From Pseudonocardia sp. T1-2H (lineage in GTDB: Bacteria > Actinomycetota > Actinomycetes > Mycobacteriales > Pseudonocardiaceae), in assembly GCF_038039215.1 (NCBI RefSeq), contig NZ_JBBPCL010000001.1:3844001-3908000 (forward strand): a stretch of DNA of 64,000 nt, written 5' to 3'. The notes beneath the pieces were generated by a model that was not told the origin of the DNA, made no database searches, and was given only the letters and a program-made list of their open reading frames with translations. Position numbers and translations under genes: made by a program. Shown here piece after piece: positions 47,514 through 56,100 of the stretch. Numbering within the stretch: the stretch's first letter is position 1; the number at the start of each line of letters is the position of its first letter.

Positions 47514-48470
47514 TCAGGGGGTGACGGGGTGGGAGGTGAGGTAGCCGCCCATCCTCGTGAAGTACTCCTGGGCCCCGAGCTCGCGGCCGTCGTCGGTGCG
47601 GACGGTCTCGATCAGCAGGCCCTTGTTGCGGCCCTTGCGCGCGTCCGCGCCCGCGACGATCACGACGCCGTTGCCCTGCCGGATGAAGATGCGGCCCGGG
47701 GTGCCGCCGAAGGGGGTCTCGGTGACGCGGGCGCGCACGATCCGCAGGCGCTCGGGGCCGTGGTAGCAGTAGGCGTTCGGGTACGGGTCGACCTGGGCGC
47801 GGACGAGGTTGAAGAGGTCGCGCGCCGGCCAGGTCCAGTCGATGCGGTTCTCCTCGTCCGTGCGGCGGTGAAAGTAGGAGGCGGCGCGGCGGTCCTGCGG
47901 CGTCCAGTCCGTCCGGCCTGCGGCGATGAGCTCGAGCGCGTCCACCGTGATCGGGCCGAACATCGCGAGCGTCCGGTCGAAGAGGTCGACGACCGTGTCC
48001 TCGTCGGTGATCGCGGTGGACCGCTGCAGGACGACGTCCCCGGCGTCGAACTCCGCGTTCATCATGTGCGCGGTGACACCGACCTCGGGCTCGTCGTTGA
48101 TCAGCGCCCAGTTCAGCGGGGCGAAGCCGGCGTAGGCCGGGAGCAGCGCGTCGTGCACGTTGAGCGTGCCGAGCCGCGGGATCGAGAAGACCTCCGGCGG
48201 GAGCCAGGTCCGCCAGTTGGACACGACCATGACGTCCGCGTCCGCATCCCGGATCGCGGCCCGCACCTCGTCGTCGTCGGCCCGGTTGCGGACCAGCACG
48301 GGGATCTCGCGATCCCGGGCGAGCTCGGCGACCGACTCGTTGAAGATCTTCTCGTACGGGTTGTCGCTGTCCGCGTGTGTCACGATCAACGGGATCTCGT
48401 GACCCGCGGCGAGCACCGCCTCGATCGTCCGACGACCCCAGGTCATGTATCCGAACGCGACGACCCGCAT
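47514..48470 (-). CDS. Formyltransferase (Fmt-like), probable N-hydroxyornithine formyltransferase
   Basis: 318 residues. N-terminal formyltransferase domain with the catalytic set N104, H106 and D142 in LNVHDALLPAYAGFAPLNWA and FDAGDV. The C-terminal part is the Fmt-C-like domain (IDWTWPARDLFNLVRAQVDP). It uses N10-formyltetrahydrofolate. Because it lies beside siderophore transport and NRPS genes, under an iron box, it probably formylates N5-hydroxyornithine (as CchA does in coelichelin biosynthesis) rather than Met-tRNA. ATG 48470 with GGGAGG 6-7 nt upstream. It is divergent from the ABC transporter genes. The ornithine monooxygenase it depends on is not in the window. Confidence 0.85.
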   Translation of the reverse strand: MRVVAFGYMTWGRRTIEAVLAAGHEIPLIVTHADSDNPYEKIFNESVAELARDREIPVLVRNRADDDEVRAAIRDADADVMVVSNWRTWLPPEVFSIPRLGTLNVHDALLPAYAGFAPLNWALINDEPEVGVTAHMMNAEFDAGDVVLQRSTAITDEDTVVDLFDRTLAMFGPITVDALELIAAGRTDWTPQDRRAASYFHRRTDEENRIDWTWPARDLFNLVRAQVDPYPNAYCYHGPERLRIVRARVTETPFGGTPGRIFIRQGNGVVIVAGADARKGRNKGLLIETVRTDDGRELGAQEYFTRMGGYLTSHPVTP

Positions 48471-48516
48471 CCGACCTCCCTCGCTCGTGGCTCCGGGCTC
48501 GCCCCGGCAAACCAGG

Positions 48517-48535
48517 TAAGGATAGCCTCACAGAA
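48517..48535. promoter_or_regulatory. Iron box (DtxR/IdeR/DmdR-type), divergent formyltransferase/ABC promoter
   Basis: taaggatagcctcacagaa agrees at 14 of 19 positions with the actinobacterial iron-box form TTAGGTTAGGCTCACCTAA. It reaches the first base of the ABC gene's ATG (48535). It would repress both divergent units when iron is plentiful. Confidence 0.7.
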
Positions 48536-50238
48536 TGACCCCGCAAGTGATCACCGGTCGGGCCGTGCTGCTCGACTCGATCCGGCACCACCGGCGGCAG
48601 CTGATCACCGCGGCGGTCCTGCTGTGCGGCCACCAGGGCGGCGAGGCGCTCGTCCCCGTCCTGGTCGGCGTCGTGATCGACCGCGCCGTCGGGACCGGCG
48701 ACGCCGGGTCGCTGCTGTTCTGGCTCGCCGTGCTCGGCCTGGACTTCCTGGTGCTCTCGTTCTCCTACCGCTTCGGCGCCCGCCGTGCCTGGCTCGCCGA
48801 CGTCCGCGCGGACCAGCGGATGCGCCATGCCGTCGCGGACCGGGTCCTGCACCCCGCGGGCGGCGCCGAGACGGGCCGCCTGCCCGGCGCCCTGACCAGC
48901 ATCGCGGTCGCGGACGCGAAGCGGGTCGGCGTGCTGAACTTCGCGCTCCCGCTCGGCCTGGCCGCCTTCGCCGCCCTCGTCGTCGCGGCGGTCTCGCTGC
49001 TGCGGATCTCGCTCCCGCTCGGCCTGCTGATCCTGCTGGGCACGCCCCCTCTGCTCTACGCCGTGCACCTGCTCGGCAAGCCCCTGGAGCGGCGCAGCGG
49101 GCCGGAGCAGGAACGGGCGGCGCAGGCGTCCGGCGTGGCGGCGGACCTCGTGGCGGGCGTGCGGGTGCTCAAGGGCATCGGCGCCGAGCCCGCCGCCGTC
49201 CGCCGCTACACCGCCACCAGCCGCGACGCCCTGGCCGCGACGCTACGGGCCACCGGCGCGCAGGCCTGGTACTCGGGCGCCGTGCTGGCGGTCAACGGGC
49301 TGTTCCTCGCGCTCGTCGCCCTGGTCGGCGGCCGGCTCGCCGCCGAGGGCGACATCACGATCGGCGGCCTGGTCTCGGCCGTCGGGCTGGCCCAGTTCCT
49401 GCTCGGCCCGCTGGAGATCTTCGGCTGGGTCAACGGCCGGTTCGCCCAGGCCAGAGCCTCGGCGGCGCGGATCGCCGAGGTCCGCTCCGCGGCGCCGGCG
49501 GTGTCCGGCGGGACCGCGGCACCCGTCGCCGACGGCCCGGGGAACCTGCGGATCCGCGGCCTGCGCACCCCCGGCCTGGCCGCCGGCGTGGACCTCGACG
49601 TCGCCGCGGGCGAGACCGTGGGGCTGGTCGTCCCGGACCCGGCGGTCGCGGCCGCGCTGCTGCAGGTGCTGGGTCGCGAGCAGGACCCGCAGGCCGGTTC
49701 CGTGGAGCTCGACGGCGTCGACCTGGCCCGGATGCCGCCCGCCGCGGCCCGGGCCGAGGTGATCGTCGCGGCGCACGACGCGCGGCTGTTCGCGGGCACC
49801 GTGCTGGAGAACGTCCTGGCCGGCCGGGGCGCCGGCCCGGGCGACCCCGCGGTCGACGGGGCGATGCGCGCCGCCCAGGCGGACCAGGTCGCGGACGCCC
49901 TGCCGGACGGCCGGGACACCGAGATCGCCGAGCAGGGCAGCTCGCTGTCCGGGGGCCAGCGACAACGGGTGGCCCTCGCCCGGGCGCTCGCCGCGCAGGC
50001 GCGCGTCCTCGTGCTGCACGACCCGACGACGGCCGTCGACGCCGTCACCGAGGCCCGGATCGCCGCCGGCCTCCGCGAGGTCCGGGCGGGCCGGACCACC
50101 CTGGTCCTGACCACGAGTCCGGCGCTGCTCGCGGCGGCGGACCGCGTCGTCGTCCTCGACCGCGACCGCCGCGCGGAGGGCTCGCACGCCGAGCTCCTGC
50201 ACACCGACGCCGCGTACCGGGAGCTGGTGCTGTCATGA
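48535..50238 (+). CDS. ABC exporter half-transporter, NBD with degenerate Walker A
   Basis: 567 residues: six-helix exporter transmembrane domain (1-310) plus an ATPase domain (340-560). The signature LSGGQ is intact (471-475, SLSGGQRQR). The Walker A loop is lost: GETVGLVVPDPAVAAALLQ has no GxxGxGKT. The Walker B end reads VLVLHDPTTAVDA, so the catalytic glutamate is a proline. It therefore cannot hydrolyse ATP alone but can donate its signature motif to a partner. The partner is the next gene, overlapping by ATGA. The pair is a heterodimeric exporter-fold transporter under iron control, likely for siderophore uptake or release (IrtAB-like in arrangement). The start is uncertain because of the overlapping iron box. 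Confidence 0.88.
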   Translation: MTPQVITGRAVLLDSIRHHRRQLITAAVLLCGHQGGEALVPVLVGVVIDRAVGTGDAGSLLFWLAVLGLDFLVLSFSYRFGARRAWLADVRADQRMRHAVADRVLHPAGGAETGRLPGALTSIAVADAKRVGVLNFALPLGLAAFAALVVAAVSLLRISLPLGLLILLGTPPLLYAVHLLGKPLERRSGPEQERAAQASGVAADLVAGVRVLKGIGAEPAAVRRYTATSRDALAATLRATGAQAWYSGAVLAVNGLFLALVALVGGRLAAEGDITIGGLVSAVGLAQFLLGPLEIFGWVNGRFAQARASAARIAEVRSAAPAVSGGTAAPVADGPGNLRIRGLRTPGLAAGVDLDVAAGETVGLVVPDPAVAAALLQVLGREQDPQAGSVELDGVDLARMPPAAARAEVIVAAHDARLFAGTVLENVLAGRGAGPGDPAVDGAMRAAQADQVADALPDGRDTEIAEQGSSLSGGQRQRVALARALAAQARVLVLHDPTTAVDAVTEARIAAGLREVRAGRTTLVLTTSPALLAAADRVVVLDRDRRAEGSHAELLHTDAAYRELVLS

Positions 50239-51995
50239 GCCGGGACCTGCTCCCCGTCGCGACCGGCCCGCGGATCCGCGGCGCCCTCGCCGGGCTCCTG
50301 CGTCCGCACCGGGGCCGGGCCGCCGTGGCGGTGCTCGCGCTCGTCGCCGGGGCCGCGACCGGGCTGCTCACCGCCCCACTGCTGGGGCGGATCGTGGACA
50401 TCGTCGCCACCCGGCAGGGAGCGTCCGCGGTCACGGCGCCGGTGCTGCTGCTCGTCGTGGTCGCCGTGGTGCAGGGGCTACTGGCGGTGCTCGGCGTGGC
50501 CCTGGTGGCCCGCGTCGGCGAGGGGATGCTCGCCGAGCTGCGCGAACGGTTCGTCGCCCGGGCCCTCGGGTTGCCGCTCGACCGCATCGAGAACGCCGGC
50601 GCCGGGGACCTGACCTCCCGGGTCACCGCGGACGTGGCGCTGGTCGGCGAGGCGGTGCGCGAGGCCGTCCCGGAGTTCGCCCGCGCCGCTCTGGTGATCG
50701 CCCTGACCCTCGTCGGGATGGCCGTCCTGGACTGGCGTTTCCTGCTCGCCGCCCTGCTCGCGGTGCCCGTCCAGGTGCTCACCGCGCGGTGGTACCTGCG
50801 GCGCTCCGGGCCGATCTACGCCGAGCAGCGCCGGGTCGGCGGCGCCCAGCAGCAGCAGCTCCTGGACACCGTCGGCGGGGCGGCGACCGTGCGCGCGTTC
50901 GGGCTCGCGGACGCCCACGCGGCCAAGGTCCGCTCCCGGTCCGAGGACGTCGTGCGGCTCGCGCTGGACGTCGTCCGGTTCCAGACCCGGTTCTTCGGCC
51001 GGCTGAACGGGGCCGAGTTCGTCGGGGTCGCGGCGGTGCTCGCCGTCGGGTTCTGGCTGGTCCGGAACGGGTCGGCGTCGATCGGCACGGCGAGTGCGGC
51101 GGCGCTGTACTTCATCAACCTGTTCGGGCCGATCAACCAGGTCCTCTTCCTGCTGGACACCGCCCAGTCCGCCACGGCGAGCCTGGCCCGCATCATCGGC
51201 GTCGCGGACCTGCCGCCGCAGGAACGCCCGGCCGCCCCGGCCCGGCCCGTGGACGCGGGGGTGAGCACCAAGGGCGTCGGGCACAGCTACGTCGAGGGCC
51301 ATCCCGTGCTCGACGGCGTCGACCTCGATCTGGAGCCCGGCTCCCGGGTCGCACTGGTCGGCGCCAGCGGCGCGGGCAAGACGACGCTGGCGAAGCTGGT
51401 GGCCGGGGTGCACCTGCCGACGGCCGGGACCGTCCGGATCGGCGGCGCCACGCTCGAGGAGCAGGGCCCGGACGTGGTCCGCGAGACCGTCGCGTTGATC
51501 ACCCAGGAGGTGCACGTCTTCGCCGGCCCGCTGGCCGAGGACCTGCGCCTGGCCCGCCCGGACGCGACGGACGCCCAGCTGCGGGCCGCGCTCGACGCCG
51601 TCGACGCGCTGGGCTGGGCCGAGGCCCTGCCGGAGGGGCTGGACACCGTGGTGGGCAGCGGCGGGCAGGAGCTGACGGTCGTGCAGGCCCAGCAGGTCGC
51701 CCTGGCCCGGCTGGTGCTCGCCGACCGGCCGGTCGCCGTGCTCGACGAGGCCACCGCCGAGGCCGGCAGCGCGGGATCGCGGGTGCTCGAACGCGCCGCG
51801 GCCCGCGCCCTCGACGGCCGGACCGGGCTGATGGTCGCCCACCGGCTGACCCAGGCGGCGACGGCGGACCGGGTCGTGGTGCTGGACGCGGGCCGGGTCG
51901 TCGAGCAGGGGACGCACGCCGAGCTCGTCGCCGCGGGCGGCCGGTACGCCCGGTTGTGGGCCGCCTGGTCGGACGAACGGGACGAAAGACCGTGA
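50235..51995 (+). CDS. ABC exporter half-transporter, catalytic NBD with degenerate signature
   Basis: 586 residues; ATG 50235 overlaps the stop of the first half by 4 nt. Transmembrane domain (1-330), then an ATPase domain with intact Walker A (GASGAGKTT, K382), Q-loop (ITQEVHVFAGPL) and Walker B with catalytic Glu (VAVLDEATA, D504-E505). The signature is degenerate: LTVVQ (480-484) replaces LSGGQ. It is the exact complement of its partner: one full ATP site forms from this Walker A/Glu plus the partner's LSGGQ, while the second site is dead on both sides. It acts in the cytoplasmic membrane in siderophore trafficking. Confidence 0.9.
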   Translation: MSRDLLPVATGPRIRGALAGLLRPHRGRAAVAVLALVAGAATGLLTAPLLGRIVDIVATRQGASAVTAPVLLLVVVAVVQGLLAVLGVALVARVGEGMLAELRERFVARALGLPLDRIENAGAGDLTSRVTADVALVGEAVREAVPEFARAALVIALTLVGMAVLDWRFLLAALLAVPVQVLTARWYLRRSGPIYAEQRRVGGAQQQQLLDTVGGAATVRAFGLADAHAAKVRSRSEDVVRLALDVVRFQTRFFGRLNGAEFVGVAAVLAVGFWLVRNGSASIGTASAAALYFINLFGPINQVLFLLDTAQSATASLARIIGVADLPPQERPAAPARPVDAGVSTKGVGHSYVEGHPVLDGVDLDLEPGSRVALVGASGAGKTTLAKLVAGVHLPTAGTVRIGGATLEEQGPDVVRETVALITQEVHVFAGPLAEDLRLARPDATDAQLRAALDAVDALGWAEALPEGLDTVVGSGGQELTVVQAQQVALARLVLADRPVAVLDEATAEAGSAGSRVLERAAARALDGRTGLMVAHRLTQAATADRVVVLDAGRVVEQGTHAELVAAGGRYARLWAAWSDERDERP

Positions 51996-52019
51996 TGTTC
52001 TCGTTATTGACGGGCAGTG

Positions 52020-52038
52020 TTCGGGTAGGCGAACCTAA
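52020..52038. promoter_or_regulatory. Iron box upstream of the siderophore-binding protein
   Basis: ttcgggtaggcgaacctaa matches TTAGGTTAGGCTAACCTAA at 16 of 19 positions. It lies 60 nt upstream of the lipoprotein start and 25 nt after the ABC stop. It implies iron-responsive (DtxR/IdeR-type) repression of the binding-protein gene from its own promoter. Confidence 0.85.
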
Positions 52039-52097
52039 GTTCGCCCGGTGATCGTCATCCGACCGGAGTACTTGAACCACGTCCAGGAGGACCGCGC

Positions 52098-53108
52098 ATG
52101 GCTCGCCCGAGCTCCCCATCCGCCCGCCCGAGACGGGCCGGGTTCCTGCGAACCCTCGCCGCGGGGGCGCTCGCCCTCGTGGCCGTCGCCGGGTGCGGCA
52201 GCAGCGAGCAGGCCTCCACGGCCGCTCCGCAGCCCGGGGCCCCGGCCACCGCGGGTGCGGCGGCGTTCCCCGTGACGCTGAAGCACCAGTTCGGCGAGAC
52301 GACGATCCCGGCGCAGCCGCAGCGCGTCGTGACCGTCGGCTACAACGAGGGCGACTTCCCGCTGGCCCTCGGCGTCGTCCCGCTCGGCGAGCGCGAGTTC
52401 TCCGGCGGCTTCGCCTGGCAGGACCGGCCGTGGGCGCAGGCCGCCAAGGGCGGCGCGCGGCCGGAGGTCGTCGGCGGCGACGAGCTCCAGTTCGAGAAGA
52501 TCGCGGCGCTGCGGCCGGACCTGATCCTCGGCGTGTACTCGTTCATGGACCAGGCCACCTACGACACCCTGGCCAAGATCGCGCCGACGGTCGGCCCGCC
52601 CGGTGACGGCACGAAGGCCGCCACGTGGCAGGAGCAGACCCGGATCACGGGGCAGGCGCTCGGGCTGACCGGTAAGGCCGAGCAGGTCGTGTCGGACACC
52701 GAGAAGAAGCTGGCGCAGGTCAAGGCCGCCCACCCGGCGCTGGACGGCAAGAGCCTGGCGCTGGACTTCGACGTCGAGGGCGTCCCGTACAAGCTCGGCA
52801 CCGACGACCTGCGGACCCAGCTGTTCTCGGGCCTCGGCCTGAAGTTCGGGGACACCACCGAGACGCTGACCGCGGAGACCCTGCAGCCACTGGACCAGCA
52901 GGCCCTGATCGTCATGGGCGTGACGCAGCAGCAGCTCGCCGGGAACCAGCTCTTCCAGAGCCTGAACGTGGTGAAGAACGGCAAGACGCTCTACCTGGGC
53001 GACTACACGACCCCGTTCGCCGGAGCGCTCGGCTACAGCAGCCCGCTGAGCCTGCCCTACGCCGCGGACCTCGTCGCCCCGCAGCTGCAGACGGCCCTCG
53101 CCGGCTGA
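52098..53108 (+). CDS. Iron-siderophore ABC transporter substrate-binding lipoprotein
   Basis: 336 residues. Signal peptide with lipobox VAGC (C33 in VAVAGCGSSEQ), so it is tethered to the outer face of the membrane. The mature part has the FecB/FhuD-type fold: PQRVVTVGYNEGDFPLALGV, the linking helix around ELQFEKIAALRPDLILGVYS, and the C-terminal lobe LDGKSLALDFDVEGVPYKLG. It binds a ferric hydroxamate siderophore and delivers it to a permease. No FecCD permease genes are in the window, so import either uses the adjacent exporter-fold ABC pair or a permease elsewhere. ATG 52098. Confidence 0.93.
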   Translation: MARPSSPSARPRRAGFLRTLAAGALALVAVAGCGSSEQASTAAPQPGAPATAGAAAFPVTLKHQFGETTIPAQPQRVVTVGYNEGDFPLALGVVPLGEREFSGGFAWQDRPWAQAAKGGARPEVVGGDELQFEKIAALRPDLILGVYSFMDQATYDTLAKIAPTVGPPGDGTKAATWQEQTRITGQALGLTGKAEQVVSDTEKKLAQVKAAHPALDGKSLALDFDVEGVPYKLGTDDLRTQLFSGLGLKFGDTTETLTAETLQPLDQQALIVMGVTQQQLAGNQLFQSLNVVKNGKTLYLGDYTTPFAGALGYSSPLSLPYAADLVAPQLQTALAG

Positions 53109-53120
53109 CCCGCTCCCCCG

Positions 53121-53157
53121 ACGAAGGCCCCCTGCCGGTCCGGCAGGGGGCCTTCGT
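53121..53157. terminator. Terminator between the binding-protein and NRPS genes
   Basis: Perfect 17-bp arms (53121-53137 and 53141-53157) around gtc. It sits 12 nt after the lipoprotein stop and 1 nt before the convergent NRPS stop, and should terminate both. Confidence 0.9.
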
Positions 53158-53158
53158 G

Positions 53159-56100
53159 TCAGCCCGTGACCGACCGCAGCAGCGCGACGAGTTCCTGCGC
53201 CAGCGCCGCCGCCGTCTCCCGGTCGTACGCGGCGAGCCGGTGGGTGAGCTCCACCGGCACCGCGGCGCCGCCGGGGGTCTCGAAGAACCCGACGGTCAGG
53301 TCCGCGGTGGACCCGCCCACGTCGACGGCGTCGAGCGCGCCGAGCACGGACCGTTCGGCCCCGAGGTCCGCCTGCTCGTGGTGCACGAGCAGCACCGGCG
53401 GCCGGCGCAGCCCGGTCGCGTCCGCGACATCGGCGAACCCGGTCTCCTGGTGGTCCAGGGCGGCGAGGTTCGCGGTGCGGACCCGGCCGAGGAGCGCCTC
53501 GAACCCGTCGCCCTCCACCTGCACCGGGAGCACCAGCACGTTCGCCACGCAGCCGACGACGTCGACCAGCGAGGCCTCGGTCCGGCCCGCCGCGAACGAC
53601 CCGACGGGCACCACCGGGCCCGCGCCGCGCCGGGCGAGGACCGTGGCCAGTGCCGCCTGCAGGACCATGAACATGCTGGTCCGGGTCCTACGGGCGAGCG
53701 CGTCGACCCCCGCGCGGAGCTCGGCGTCCAGCTCGAACGCGACCGTCGCCGCGGTCTCGTCCCCGCCCGGGTCGGGCGCCGGGACGCCGTCGAGGGCCTC
53801 CCGCCAGAATGCGAGCGCCCGGGCGTGCCGGCTCTCCGGGTCCGCGGGGTCGCCCCCGAGGGCTCCGGCCCAGCGGGCGTAGTCCGAGTACCGGACGGGC
53901 AGCGGCGCCCGGTCCGGCGCCCGTCCGTCCCGCCGGGCCTCGTACGCGGTCGCGAGGTCCCGTAGCAACGGGACGACGGACCACTCGTCGACGCCCAGGT
54001 AGTGCAGGACGAGGAGCAACTCACCGCCGGCGAGGATCGCCCGGAACGGCGGCTCGGTGGTGAGGTCAAACGGCTCCCGGGCCAACTCCGCGAGCGGGCG
54101 GTCCGAGCGGGCGAGGCCGGGCCCGCAGCTCCGCACGTGGCGCCGTCCCTCCGGGGAGAACACCGTGCGCAGCGGCTCGTGCCGGGCGACGACGTCGTCC
54201 ACCGCCGCGACCAGCGCCGCCTCGTCGTAGGGCTCGTCCGGCCGCAGGACCAGCGCGTGGTCCGGCCGCGGCGCGATCCGGTGCCGCTCCCAGCGCCACC
54301 GCTGCGCCGGGGCGAGCGGTTCGGCCTGCGCCGGCGGCCCGGACGGGACCAGCGCGGGCCGGCTCGACGGCCGCTCCGCCAGCACCCGGACGAGCGCTGC
54401 GACGGTCGGCGCGTCGAACACGTCCCGCACCCCCAGATCCGCCCCGAACCGGGTCCGCACCCGTCCGATCAGGCGCATCGCCGCCATCGAGTGTCCGCCG
54501 AGGGCGAAGAAGTCGTCGTGCACGCCGACCTCGGGCAGGCCCAGGACCTCGGCGAACACCGCGGCGAGCCGTTCCTCCTCGGGCGTGCGCGGGGCGCCGT
54601 CCCCGGTGAGCCCCGACCAGTCCGGGGCGGGCAGGGCGCGGCGGTCCAGCTTGCCGTTCGGGGTGAGCGGCACCGGCCCGTCGAGCACGACGACGATCGC
54701 CGGGACCATGTACTCCGGCAGCCGCCGGGCGACCTCGGCCCGGACCTCCCCGGGATCGACCGGGCCGTCCTCCGGCACCACCCCGTCCTCCGGCACTACG
54801 TAGCCGACGATCCGGGTCATGTCCCCGGACCCGTCGGCGACGGCGACGGCCTGCCGGATCCCCTCGTGCGCGGTCAACGCGGACGCGACCTCGCCGAGCT
54901 CGACGCGGAAGCCGCGGACCTTGACCTGGTCGTCGTCGCGGCCGAGGAAGTCGATGTTCCCGTCCCGTCTCCAGCGTGCCCGGTCGCCTGTCCGGTACAG
55001 CCGGGTCCCGGGCCGCCCGAACGGGTCCGCGACGAACCGCTGCGCCGTCAGCCCCGGCCGCCCGAGGTAGCCGCGGGCCAGCCCGCGCCCACCTACGTAG
55101 AGGTCCCCGACGACACCCGGCGGCACCGGCCGCAGCCGCGCGTCCAGGACGTACGCGGTGGTGTTGGGGTCCGGGACCCCGATCGGCACCGCGGCCGCCC
55201 AGCCCGGTTCGGCCTGCCAGAGCGTGGAGTTCACGGTCGCCTCGGTGAGCCCGTAGGCAGCGAGGAGGTTCAGCCGCTCCGCCCACCGGCCGATCAGGTC
55301 CGGCGGCACCGTCTCGGTCCCGACCAGCACCGTCATGCCCGCCGGCAGCTGCTGGTCCGGCGGCAGGGCCGCGACCAGCGACGGCGGCAGGATCCCGTGG
55401 GTCACGCCGTGTTCGGCGAGGAAGCCGGTGAGCGCCGGACCGGCCACCCGGGCCTCGTCCGGGCAGATCACCAGCCGCGCGCCGAGGCCGAGCGCCATCG
55501 TCAGCTCGAACACCACGACGTCGAACCCGACGGAGGCGAACTGGAGCACCGTGGCGTCGGGGGTGACACCCATCCGGTCCTCGGCGGTGGCCGCGAGGCT
55601 GGCGATGCCGTCGTGCGGGACGACGACGCCCTTCGGCCGCCCCGTGGAGCCGGACGTGTAGATGACGTAGGCGGCGAGGTCCGTGCCCCACGGCCGCTCC
55701 CGTTCCCGGGGCTCTGCGGGGCCGACGCCCTCGTCGGGCACGACGAGCCGTTCCGGGCCGTCGACGACCAGCGCCAGCTGCGCCGCGGTGCCGACCAGCA
55801 GCCGGGCCCGGGAGTCCGTGAGCAGGAAGCCGATCCGCTCCGGCGGGTGCTTCAGGTCCAGCGGGAGCCAGGCCGCGCCCAGCTTGAGCAGCCCCAGCAC
55901 GGTCGCGACCATCGCGGCCGAGCGCGGCATGGCGACGCCGACGACGTCCTCCGGCCCGATCCCCCGCTCGGCCAGCAGCCGAGCGGCGCCCTCGGCCCGG
56001 GCGTCGAGCTCGGCGTAGGTGAGCGTGCCGCGCCCGTCCGTGACGGCCGGGGCGTCCGGGCGATCCCGGACCTGCCGCTCGACCATGTCGATCAACGTCT

